This document shows positions 8,341 through 16,543 of a stretch of 64,000 nt of DNA, piece by piece. The stretch lies in the NCBI RefSeq assembly GCF_030409325.1, contig NZ_JAUFPR010000004.1, positions 915,548 to 979,547 on the forward strand, read 5' to 3'. The position numbers were made by a program, and so were the translations under genes. A model generated the notes under the pieces. That model was not told the origin of the DNA. It was given only the letters and a program-made list of their open reading frames with translations, and made no database searches. Each line of letters starts with the position of its first letter. Position 1 is the first letter of the stretch. This DNA is from Mucilaginibacter aquaedulcis. GTDB taxonomy: Bacteria > Bacteroidota > Bacteroidia > Sphingobacteriales > Sphingobacteriaceae.

Positions 8341-8727
8341 ATGATAAAAAAACCACAATGGTTTTTAATTGAAACCGAAGAAGCATATGATAATGCTGTC
8401 GCAAGGTACGAAGAGGTTAAACATTCGACCCTTGGGGCGGAACATCAGGAGAAGCTCCTTTTGGCGCATCTTATAGAAAATTTTGAAAATAAGAATTGGG
8501 ATCTGCCGGAGGTTGATCCTATTCAGATGATTAAAATACGTATGGACGATTTCGGCTATAAGCCGTCCGATCTTGCTGCTGTATATGGAGACAAAGGAAC
8601 CATAAGCAAAGTGCTTAATTATAAGCAGCCGTTGTCGCTCACGATGATTAGAAAATTTAGTGCGTTTCTTCATCTCCCCGCTTCGGTCTTGGTTAGGGAA
8701 TATGAACTAACAAACTTATCTAAATGA
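8341..8727 (+). CDS. higA: HigA-family antitoxin
   Basis: A 128-residue protein with an N-terminal helical region and a C-terminal HTH_3-type domain (MDDFGYKPSDLAAVYGDKGTISKVLN). It should neutralise HigB and repress the shared promoter. The start ATG at 8341 lies 18 bases after the higB stop, so the genes are probably translationally coupled. Confidence 0.9.
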   Translation: MIKKPQWFLIETEEAYDNAVARYEEVKHSTLGAEHQEKLLLAHLIENFENKNWDLPEVDPIQMIKIRMDDFGYKPSDLAAVYGDKGTISKVLNYKQPLSLTMIRKFSAFLHLPASVLVREYELTNLSK

Positions 8728-8880
8728 GTCCGAAGTAGGCTATGAATCTTGCAAGGTGATCGTTTCAATTACAGCAAACTTCAAATACCAATCAAAACTC
8801 TTTAGTTAACTTAAGATTAATTATTAGACAAAAAATACATGGTTGAACTTGTATTTTGGTTTTTCAAATTGTGGATAGAT

Positions 8881-8980
8881 AATTGTTTGGAACAATAAAT
8901 TTCACGGATGTTTAAAACAGTTTGTGTTGAAATGTCACCCAAAAAAAAGACACAATTTGTTTGGAACAACACACAATTAA
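8881..8980. repeat. Intergenic degenerate repeat, copy R1
   Basis: Contains AATTGTTTGGAACAATAAAT and GACACAATTTGTTTGGAAC, two versions of a TTGTTTnnAACAA palindrome linked to a GACACAA word. The same words recur at 10788-11000 and 13853-14130. The surrounding gap (8728-9161) has no supported gene. Confidence 0.6.
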
Positions 8981-9161
8981 TCCAACCCTGAAAAGACGTT
9001 CGTTCGGGTATTGCAGCAAAAGGTTGCTGCCACTGGACCCTTCACTCAGGAACAACGAACATATTTATAATTATACAAGTCAGCTGTAGCGATCGCTATT
9101 TAGGGCATACAATATAAATAGAAACAAATAAGGGTTTAATCGCTTATTATACAAACATACA

Positions 9162-10220
9162 ATGCCATTTATTGCAGCAGTTTCCAAAATTGAACTCCCT
9201 TTTAAAATTAACCAGGTTGATGTTAAGGAACAAGCCAGATTTTTGTTCGCAGAAAATTTCCCTCAGGTAGATAGATTGATCCATGCTTTTGACAATACAG
9301 AGATCGTAACACGTAACTTTTGCAAACCGATTGGGTATTATGCCGGGGCAAATACATTTGAAGAGCGAAACAATGAATACATCCGCATCTCACTTGATTA
9401 TTCGATTCAAGCAATCGAAGACTGCATCAATAAAGCTTCGATTAGCAAGGAGGATATAACGGATATCATCTTCACATCGACCACAGGGCTGGCCACGCCA
9501 AGTATCGACGCCCTTATCGTTAACAAAATGCGGTTAAGCCCAAATATAAATAGAATTCCGGTTTGGGGATTAGGTTGCGGTGGCGGAGTATCAGGTATGG
9601 CTAAAGCGAATACGTTAGCTATAGCCAATCCAAATGCGGTAGTTTTGCTCGTTGCTGTCGAACTTTGCTCGCTCACACTAATTAAAAATGATTACAGTAA
9701 GAGCAATTTTATAGGTTCCAGTTTATTTTCAGATGGCATAGCGGCTTGCATCATTAAGGGGGATAAACATGGTTTAGATCATACAGTAAGCATTCAGGCA
9801 TCGAGCAGTAAGCTCTATTACGATTCATTAGAAGTAATGGGCTGGGATTTTCAAGACACCGGCTTTAAGGTATTGTTCTCTAAGGATATCCCCAAATTCA
9901 TTAATGAGAATATCAGGGGCGATATTGAAGCATTTTTAGAGAAACAAAACCTGCAACTAAAAGATATTAAGAATTTTATTTTTCACCCTGGCGGCAAGAA
10001 AGTACTCGACGCATATAAAGATGCGTTACAGGTTGAGGGCGACTTCCTACAGAAGACCCGCGAAACAATGAATGATCACGGCAATATGTCGAGTGTGACC
10101 GTGTTGTATGTGCTCGAAAAATTTATAACTGAAAGCTATGAAGATGGCTATGGTTTAATGCTGGCGATGGGTCCGGGATTCAGCAGCGAAATGGTTTTAT
10201 TGAAAATGAAAAATAATTAA
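9162..10220 (+). CDS. Type III polyketide synthase (chalcone synthase family)
   Basis: A 352-residue thiolase-fold enzyme with the catalytic Cys139 in GLGCGGGVSG, the His of FHPGGKKVLDAY and the Asn of NDHGNMSSVT. It should extend an acyl-CoA starter with malonyl-CoA to make alkylpyrones, alkylresorcinols or related phenolic lipids. The ICMT-type methyltransferase gene starts 2 bases after its stop, the same pair as bpsA-bpsB / srsA-srsB. The start follows 434 bases of non-coding sequence. Products may change the membrane or colour, but the substrate cannot be read from the sequence. Confidence 0.9.
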   Translation: MPFIAAVSKIELPFKINQVDVKEQARFLFAENFPQVDRLIHAFDNTEIVTRNFCKPIGYYAGANTFEERNNEYIRISLDYSIQAIEDCINKASISKEDITDIIFTSTTGLATPSIDALIVNKMRLSPNINRIPVWGLGCGGGVSGMAKANTLAIANPNAVVLLVAVELCSLTLIKNDYSKSNFIGSSLFSDGIAACIIKGDKHGLDHTVSIQASSSKLYYDSLEVMGWDFQDTGFKVLFSKDIPKFINENIRGDIEAFLEKQNLQLKDIKNFIFHPGGKKVLDAYKDALQVEGDFLQKTRETMNDHGNMSSVTVLYVLEKFITESYEDGYGLMLAMGPGFSSEMVLLKMKNN

Positions 10221-10222
10221 GC

Positions 10223-10714
10223 ATGTATTTTATCTTATTTATTTGCTTTGTTGTTCTTCAACGGTTATTGGAATTGGTTGTTGCTAAAAGGAATGAGAAA
10301 TGGGCAAGAAGCCAGGGTGCAACAGAATATGGCCAAGGACATTACCCCTATATTGTCTTGTTACATACTCTTTTTATAATTGCTTTGATCATTGAGTATC
10401 TTTTTAAAAGCGGTAGTTTTAGTTTGAGTTTTATGATCGCCTTCCTGTTATTAATTATGATTAAGGGTTGGGTAATTTCTTCGTTAGGCAGGTATTGGAA
10501 TACAAAAATCCTAAGGATACCAAATTCAGTTTTGGTTAAAAAAGGGTTCTATAAACTATTTAAGCATCCCAACTATTTTATAGTAATCTGCGAAATCATT
10601 GTGATACCAATGGTCTTTAACCTTTACGTAACAGCAATTATTTTCACCTTATTAAATGCCTTAATGCTGAATGTTCGAATCCGCGCAGAAGAAAAAGCCT
10701 GGGCGATTGATTAG
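10223..10714 (+). CDS. Isoprenylcysteine methyltransferase-like (ICMT) membrane protein
   Basis: A 163-residue protein with about four to five hydrophobic helices and the ICMT signature: GRYWNTKI, the phosphate/SAM-binding KHPNYF and the C-terminal RIRAEEKAW. In bacteria this family methylates the hydroxyl group of type III PKS products. The 2-base gap to the PKS gene supports translational coupling and a shared pathway. Confidence 0.88.
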   Translation: MYFILFICFVVLQRLLELVVAKRNEKWARSQGATEYGQGHYPYIVLLHTLFIIALIIEYLFKSGSFSLSFMIAFLLLIMIKGWVISSLGRYWNTKILRIPNSVLVKKGFYKLFKHPNYFIVICEIIVIPMVFNLYVTAIIFTLLNALMLNVRIRAEEKAWAID

Positions 10715-10787
10715 CCACTTGTAAATGATGTTTTAGTGTTTACCGCATTAATTATTTTACGCCCTGGTAAGTTGTTATTAACTCGAG

Positions 10788-11000
10788 ATCAGCACACGAA
10801 TTGATTTTTTAGCAATAATTTGATTTAGACACCAATGTGACGTAAATGGGCCTACAAACATCTTGCGATCAATAATAGATCGAAATTTATGGAGTTAAAA
10901 AGACACAAATTGTTTCGAACACGCAGAATTGTGTCAAGATGTTTAAAACAATTGGTGTCGATAGCGGTAAAAAAGGCACATTTTTATTTGGAACGACAAG
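10788..11000. repeat. Intergenic degenerate repeat, copy R2
   Basis: Starts with ATCAGCACACGAATTGATT and shares about 130 aligned bases with 13853-14030, including TTTAGACACCAATGTGAC, a GATC-flanked palindrome and AAAAGACACAAATTGTTTCG. It ends with further GTTTnnAAC words. It fills the gap between the ICMT gene and the 11015-11494 gene. Confidence 0.65.
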
Positions 11001-11014
11001 TGCTAATTAGTAAA

Positions 11015-11494
11015 TTACTTAATGCCCTTTTCAAGTTTGGCATTCTGGCCTGCCTGGATAAGCCATAATCCTCCTTTTTTTAATAATACAATCATCCTTC
11101 TGAATTCGAAAGTTTCCCCGGGATATCGCGCATCGTCGGTTAAACCCGTGCGAACGTGTGCGACAGCAATGTCTGGTGTAAGATATTGTATGTCTTCGAT
11201 TGCGCGGGTAAAATAGTGACTGGGTTTAAAATAAGTATTGTGCGTGGTTCGGTAATGGTCTTCAATATCCTGTCTCCCTTTGTAGTAAGCTCCAAACCAG
11301 TTTACCCAGGTAGCATCGCTGCTGTAGTTGGCCGCTAAACCAATAGGATCATGCCGGTTCCAGGCCTCCTCATAACGTTTGATAAGTTGTCGAATAGCTC
11401 CGTTCTCTTTTAAAGTATCGATCTGCTGGGCTGCTGCTGACATTGAATAGCTAAAAACCAGGAGTAATGAAATGAAATATCTGATGCTTTTCAT
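11015..11494 (-). CDS. Secreted SnoaL/DUF4440-type (NTF2-like) protein
   Basis: A 159-residue protein with a signal peptide (MKSIRYFISLLLVFSYSMSA, cleaved near AAAQ) and an NTF2-like cone fold seen in AIRQLIKRYEEAWNRHDP, DATWVNWFG, GRQDIEDHYR and FRRMIVLLKKGGLWLIQA. Members of the SgcJ/EcaC and YybH groups bind small ligands; no catalytic role can be assigned. It is convergent with the PKS/ICMT pair. Confidence 0.8.
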   Translation of the reverse strand: MKSIRYFISLLLVFSYSMSAAAQQIDTLKENGAIRQLIKRYEEAWNRHDPIGLAANYSSDATWVNWFGAYYKGRQDIEDHYRTTHNTYFKPSHYFTRAIEDIQYLTPDIAVAHVRTGLTDDARYPGETFEFRRMIVLLKKGGLWLIQAGQNAKLEKGIK

Positions 11495-11781
11495 GCGATC
11501 TATTATTTTTGCGTAAGAATATTCAGATTGTGACTTTTACTTTATCCTCATCCGATTCGGAGTAAAGAAAAATCTTCGGGCTTTAAAATACTACTAAATC
11601 AATTAGAAATCTATCAAAACAAAACTAATGTTTTAAATTAATAATCAAGTGTTTATGAAATGGCGGTTATGGTAAATGGTAAGGTCTGCTGACCGGAAAT
11701 GCAGCCGCTTTTGATCAAACTGTTTTTAAAATCCCTGAAATAATTTCAAACATCGTTTCTACAGTAATTGTTACTTGTTAA

Positions 11782-12030
11782 ATGATTACAATAGAACTAA
11801 AATATCCATTAAACTTGGAGCTGAAGGAATTTGATTTGCCGTTACCTAATGTATTTGTGGAACGTGTAGATTACATTGCTTTTCTCTTTACTGATGAGAA
11901 AGAGTATTTTGGATATCGCGAAACCCTGTGTGATCTTATCGACAATTTATTTTATGAAGCCATCAAAACCGAATTCATACGTAATAAACTTATATGCTTA
12001 ACCACCCTCGTTTCCCTTTTTAAGGAGTAA
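11782..12030 (+). CDS. Small acidic protein of unknown function
   Basis: An 82-residue protein (MITIELKYPLNLELKEFDLP...) with no signal or membrane segment. The coding potential looks fair but there is no recognisable family. The gap before it (11495-11781) contains nothing recognisable. Confidence 0.45.
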   Translation: MITIELKYPLNLELKEFDLPLPNVFVERVDYIAFLFTDEKEYFGYRETLCDLIDNLFYEAIKTEFIRNKLICLTTLVSLFKE

Positions 12031-12178
12031 CCTCAGCATGCCGGTCACTCAAAGTAAGTTTTAAATTAGGCTATTCGCTTGCCGAGTGAATCTACTTTGT
12101 ATTTGTCTGCCGTAAAAAAGGGTATGGATTTTTCCGGTAAGTTTATGATTTACAAGAAACAAGATCGATATTTAAACA

Positions 12179-12455
12179 ATGAATTGGTATACTGTAAATG
12201 ACGGATCATCACATCGCTTGACCAAAAGACAACTGGCCCATTTTGAATTAAACGATCTTATTACTCGTTTTTTTTGCAGGCAGGGAAGGCTACTCCAATG
12301 CGGAAGATCTTTGGCTGGATATGCGGGCAAACGGGCATCATATCAGTATCAGTTCTTTCTATACCAGGCTAAAGGAGCTGGTTGAGAGACAGGTCATAGA
12401 AAAAAAGCCGAATGGCTATAATAAATATGTGTACAGAATAATCAACGCTTCCTAA
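12179..12455 (+). pseudogene. Fur-like winged-helix protein, frameshifted in a T8 run
   Basis: The first 30 residues (HRLTKRQLAHFELNDLITRFF) run into a T8 tract at 12268-12275. Removing one T continues the protein as GREGYSNAEDLWLDMRANG and SISSFYTRLKELVERQVIEK to a stop at 12453-12455. That second part matches the DNA-binding half of Fur-type regulators. The metal-binding dimerisation domain is absent, so the repaired product is a ~91-residue stand-alone wHTH. It may be a pseudogene, a phase-variable gene or a sequencing error in the homopolymer. Confidence 0.7.
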
Positions 12456-12493
12456 GAAAATGGCCCCTTTAGGTAGCCAATGGTTTTTAAGCA

Positions 12494-12917
12494 TTATGCC
12501 TTGATGTATTCAAAGTGATTATCGTCAGCACTTCGCTCTCTTTTAAGTTTATCTTGTTTGACAAGCGTTAATAAGACCCCGATAATTCTGACGCTTTAAT
12601 ACCAGTATCAAATTCCCGGTTGCAGTGATCAACTATTTCAGCTATTGAACGAGGCAAATTAAAGAAATCAGTAAAAAGTAACTGGCTTAACATTCTGGTG
12701 GCCACAGGCCTTTTAGGTCCCGTTGTTAGATTACTTTTATCATCTATAAGCTGATGTCCCCTTCTTTGTTAAAAAGCCCGGAGCTATCAGCCGAATCTAT
12801 CAGTACCTGCAGTAACCCGTCGATAACTCTAACTTGTACAGCTTCGGACTGGAAAGCGTTGACAATGACTAAGAGTTCAGCGAGTTGGTGTTTAATTTTT
12901 TCTATCCGCTTATCCAT
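12494..12917 (-). pseudogene. Small regulator-like gene broken by two frameshifts
   Basis: Three consecutive frames on the minus strand join into one protein: MDKRIEKIKHQLAELLVIVN... up to a TAG at 12744, then LIDDKSNLTTGPKRPVATRM... with FFNLPRSIAEIVDHCNREFD, then RIIGVLLTLVKQDKLKRERS to a stop at 12494. The middle and last parts look like a small helix-turn-helix or resolvase-tail-like fold. The family is not recognised. The first break is next to a GGGG run. Confidence 0.65.
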
Positions 12918-13126
12918 TATTAACGTAAAAATATACTATTCTATCAATTGAATCCACCTCAATGTGCCATAGATAAACACCGTTTGTTCTGTTAATAATG
13001 CAGGAATTGTATCATTACTGTTACCAGCCTTTATTTATTTAACGTGGCACAATAATGGTTATTCAAACCGCATAATAAACCATCATAAGTTTCAACAAGG
13101 GGTTGTTTAAATATATAGAATGGCTG

Positions 13127-13156
13127 GCCTCCAAAACACAATTTGGGGGCTTTTTT
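13127..13156 (+). terminator. Orphan plus-strand terminator
   Basis: A 9-bp stem (GCCTCCAAA / TTTGGGGGC, one G-U pair) followed by TTTTTT. No plus-strand protein gene lies just upstream, so it may end a small RNA from 12918-13126. Nothing else was found in 12918-13294. Confidence 0.65.
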
Positions 13157-13294
13157 GCGTTCGTGTCTTACGTAACATATATCAATCGAAAAAGATCTTT
13201 TCCAATAGATCTATCAGTGCAACAAAAAAGTAAAAAGGCTTATCGTAGCAGATGCACTACTCTTTAACGGCTTGTTGTATTTAATTGTGGCCGG

Positions 13295-13453
13295 TTAAAC
13301 AGTAGAAGTACCTTTTTGCAGGAAACCTATGATCACGGAAATAATGGCGATTACCAGCAGTACGTGAATCAACCCGCCGGCCGAATAAGCAAACGTTCCA
13401 ATCGCCCACCCGATGACCAGGATAACGGCTACGATATACAATATTGATCTCAT
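13295..13453 (-). CDS. lmo0937-family small membrane protein
   Basis: A 52-residue protein, MRSILYIVAVILVIGWAIG followed by a second hydrophobic helix (GGLIHVLLVIAIISVIIGFL). This two-helix pattern is the lmo0937 family, common in Bacteroidetes and often stress-induced. The internal ATG at 13453 is the start that matches the family; the longer frame to 13492 is not needed. Confidence 0.85.
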   Translation of the reverse strand: MRSILYIVAVILVIGWAIGTFAYSAGGLIHVLLVIAIISVIIGFLQKGTSTV

Positions 13454-13852
13454 GGCTTTGATGATTAGTGAATAGATACGTTGGCTGCACAATTACAGTA
13501 CCAAAGGTTGGGTATAATGTTATCTTACAGAACGTTTATTTCCGTTATCTGTAAACTCAATACTTGAATTTTTGAGTGTTAGCTAAAAATCACAGCACCA
13601 AAACCACAATGCTAAAATTACCGTACTTGGAAAAGTTCAAATCGAGCGGTTGCGGTTTGACGACATTTAATATATAAACCCCCATGCCAATAGACATGGC
13701 CCCTGATGTTGTTATCAGAGGATTCCTTTAGGTAATTATCTTTAAGAATAAGTCTTTCCCAAGTCACCCCATTTACCCCAAGCTCTTTTGGTTGCCTATC
13801 AGCTTCGCCTGATTTGAAAGTTGTTTACGGAGCCAAGCATGTCCTAAATAAT

Positions 13853-14130
13853 ATCAGCACACGAATTGATTTATTGGTAATAAATTGTTTTATTAACAAT
13901 TGAGAAGGGCACTAAAAAGACATAATTTGTTTTAGACACCAATGTGACTTAAATAGGCTTAAAAACATGTTTCTGATCAATTATCGATCGAAATTTATTG
14001 AGTAAAAAGACACAAATTGTTTCGAACAACTCATGTTTCAAACAAAATGTATGGAGCCTGTATTGTTTATATCAAATTGTGTCACCTTGTTTAAACAAAT
14101 ACTGTCTCTGCTGTTTCAAACAGCTACTGT
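13853..14130. repeat. Intergenic degenerate repeat, copy R3
   Basis: The longest copy. It begins ATCAGCACACGAATTGATT and carries TTTTAGACACCAATGTGACT, AAAAGACACAAATTGTTTCG, then a series of palindromic words (TTGTTTAAACAA, CTGTTTCAAACAG). It differs from R2 by a ~40-base insertion after the first 25 bases. The rest of 13454-14175 has no supported gene. Confidence 0.65.
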
Positions 14131-14175
14131 TTTGCTAAAAAACTTTTTTGCTCTCCTACTTTGGGATTACGGAAA

Positions 14176-14430
14176 TTATTGTTTTTTGGCCGTGGGTTGA
14201 GCCATTTTTCCTGAATCCTTAGCAACCTTAGTCCCTCCTGATGCGCTATTATCTAAAGTTCCCGCATCCCCCGTAGCAGTAGTGGTTTTGGACGTATCAA
14301 TATTCGAAGGCACACTATCGTGCACGTTTTTAGCTGTATCACGAACCGTCCTGTCCGAATGATCTCCATTGCAGCCGATCATTATACTAAGTGGTGCAAG
14401 TAGAAATATCGTAGTCAATAACTTTCTCAT
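14176..14430 (-). CDS. Small lipoprotein of unknown function
   Basis: An 84-residue protein with a lipoprotein signal (MRKLLTTIFLLAPLSIMIGC) and a short Ser/Thr/Asp-rich, probably disordered mature part. It resembles other short envelope lipoproteins in this window (35304-35564). It follows the 14448-14627 gene by 17 bases on the same strand. Confidence 0.65.
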   Translation of the reverse strand: MRKLLTTIFLLAPLSIMIGCNGDHSDRTVRDTAKNVHDSVPSNIDTSKTTTATGDAGTLDNSASGGTKVAKDSGKMAQPTAKKQ

Positions 14431-14447
14431 AATTATTAGTTTTTTAG

Positions 14448-14627
14448 TTAGCGAGTTTCTGCTTCAGGTCCCTTGTGGCTAATTGAACTACTATTGGAAC
14501 GAGCTCCAGGTTTGCCATTATCGTTATCTGGAGTGACGGTTTTAACGTAAGGTGCGACCGCGTTTTTGGACGTTTTCACGGTTTTCTCATTATCCGCCTT
14601 TATTGTAGTTGCTTTTTCAGTTGTCAT
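14448..14627 (-). CDS. Small hydrophilic protein
   Basis: A 59-residue ORF (MTTEKATTIKADNEKTVKTS... ending GPEAETR) with no hydrophobic segment, rich in Lys, Thr, Asn and Ser. The ATG is at 14627. It sits directly upstream of a lipoprotein gene on the same strand. It is probably intrinsically disordered; the family is unknown. The 314-base gap 14628-14941 holds nothing recognisable. Confidence 0.5.
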   Translation of the reverse strand: MTTEKATTIKADNEKTVKTSKNAVAPYVKTVTPDNDNGKPGARSNSSSISHKGPEAETR

Positions 14628-14941
14628 GTCTTTTCAATAATAGATATGAAATAAAATAACATTATAGTATAAAATGTTTCATCTAATTTATAGTTAATCA
14701 ATTTATAGTCACGATGGTGATTATCCTTATGGTTCACTTGGGACTAAGATGTTTGATTAATTTGGCGATAGAGCTATAGTACCATTAAACATTCTTAACA
14801 AAAAGATCTGAAAGCAAATTAAAATTCAGTACGTTCCAATACTTCAATAAATTCTGTCTTTCTTAATATTTGCCCTAGGCTGTTGATATGGAAAGAGGCA
14901 CGTTTGTTGTACCCCATACACCAAACAACAAAACCTGCGCT

Positions 14942-16255
14942 ATGAATTTAACAAACAGCTCAAAATTCCCACTGGTAGTTATTACAGGCGGAGGCTTTGG
15001 CGGCCTTGAGGTAGCCAAAAAATTAAAGGATAAGCCCGTTGATGTTTTAATGCTTGACAAGCATAATTACCATACCTTTCAGCCACTTTTATACCAGGTT
15101 GCCATGGGTAGCCTTGAATCAGAGTCGATAGCGTTCTCATTGCGTAAAAATTTCGCCAGTCAGAAAAACTTCCGTTTCCGGATTGCCGAGGTTACAAAAA
15201 TAAATGCTGAAAGCAACACTTTAGATACTACCATAGGCCCTGTTGCCTACGATTATCTGGTAATTGCTACAGGCTCCACCACCAACTTTTTTGGTAATAA
15301 GGACATTGAAAAATTTTCGATGCCCATGAAATCCATTCCCGAGGCGCTTAACCTGCGTTATTCCATTTTACAGAACATAGAGGAGGCCTTGCTTAAACCA
15401 AGTAAAGAAGAACGCGATCCCTACCTCACTTTTGTACTGGTAGGTGCAGGGCCAACCGGTGTTGAACTTTCAGGCTCACTGGCCGAATTACGTAACCATA
15501 TCCTTACCAAAGATTATCCTGAATTAAAAAAGGAGGACATGAAAGTATACCTGGTTGATTTTTTACCAAAGGTATTGGGTCCATTTTCTGACGAAGCCTC
15601 GCATGCTGCCAAAGATTTTTTAATCAACATGGGTGTTGAAGTACTTTTAGGCATGAAGGTAGAAAGTTACGACGGTGAGGAAATGAAGTTTGAAGGAGGT
15701 AAAACCATACGTACCAAAAATGTGATCTGGAGCGCCGGGGTGATGGGAGTTGTGCCTGAAGGTATTGATGAAGATAGGATTGAGAAGGGCAACAGAATTA
15801 AAACCGACAACATTTGCCGTGTAGTGGGCACCACCAACGTATTTGCTATTGGGGATGTAGCGGCCATGATCACTAAAGAAACACCTAAAGGCCACCCTGG
15901 TGTTGCGCAGGTTGCAATACAAATGGGCCAGCATGTAGGTAAAACCATTGCCCAGCTTATCAACGGTGAACCAACCGATCCTTTTAAATACAACGATAAA
16001 GGTTCATTGGCTACTATTGGCCGCAACAAGGCCGTTGCCGATTTGGGAAAAATTAAGTTCCAGGGATTTTTTGCCTGGCTGGTATGGATGTTTGTGCACC
16101 TGATATCGCTTTTAGGTGGCCGTAATAAGATGATCGTGTTTATTAACTGGGTATCCAGCTACATTACCTATAATGGCGGTACAAGGCTCATCATCCGCAA
16201 GTTTGAACGCGAAGGCCTTACTGAGGACGCGCATTTGCCCAATACGGTGGATTAG
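14942..16255 (+). CDS. NADH dehydrogenase-like FAD oxidoreductase (NDH-2 type)
   Basis: A 437-residue flavoprotein with an N-terminal FAD-binding GGGFGGLEVAKKL, the quinone-pocket type HNYHTFQPLLYQVA, a second Rossmann motif VGAGPTGVELSGSL for NADH, and AIGDVAAM near the end. The C-terminal amphipathic/hydrophobic segment (FFAWLVWMFVHLISLLGG) fits membrane association. It would pass electrons from NADH to quinone without pumping protons. The ATG at 14942 is preferred because the FAD motif then lies near the N-terminus; an upstream ATG at 14888 is possible. A terminator follows. Confidence 0.9.
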   Translation: MNLTNSSKFPLVVITGGGFGGLEVAKKLKDKPVDVLMLDKHNYHTFQPLLYQVAMGSLESESIAFSLRKNFASQKNFRFRIAEVTKINAESNTLDTTIGPVAYDYLVIATGSTTNFFGNKDIEKFSMPMKSIPEALNLRYSILQNIEEALLKPSKEERDPYLTFVLVGAGPTGVELSGSLAELRNHILTKDYPELKKEDMKVYLVDFLPKVLGPFSDEASHAAKDFLINMGVEVLLGMKVESYDGEEMKFEGGKTIRTKNVIWSAGVMGVVPEGIDEDRIEKGNRIKTDNICRVVGTTNVFAIGDVAAMITKETPKGHPGVAQVAIQMGQHVGKTIAQLINGEPTDPFKYNDKGSLATIGRNKAVADLGKIKFQGFFAWLVWMFVHLISLLGGRNKMIVFINWVSSYITYNGGTRLIIRKFEREGLTEDAHLPNTVD

Positions 16256-16347
16256 CTTTTGGTTCGGTATTTTGAGGAATATATTGAAAAGTCTACCTTT
16301 GTCCGTTTGTGAATATTCACCAGCCCTACATCGCCTTGTTGTAATTG

Positions 16348-16368
16348 GCCCACTGATGTGGGCTTTTT
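16348..16368 (+). terminator. Terminator of the NDH-2 gene
   Basis: A 6-bp GC-rich stem (GCCCAC / GTGGGC) with loop TGAT, followed by TTTTT. Confidence 0.8.
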
Positions 16369-16543
16369 GTGTATTGTTGCAATTATTAAAAAAATCCAAT
16401 ATAAAAGCAACGACGAAGATAACAATAGATCTACTTTTTTCGATCCGGCTATCTGCTATTATCTAATTCGAAAGTTGACACTTGTTTGAGTTATGAGGCT
16501 GCAGGAATTATGCTAATCTCCCTTAGATTTAAGGAATACACAG

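Noticed and set aside
12754..12951. A 65-codon plus-strand frame
   Set aside because: Antisense to the broken minus-strand gene at 12494-12917, which has better protein-like sequence.
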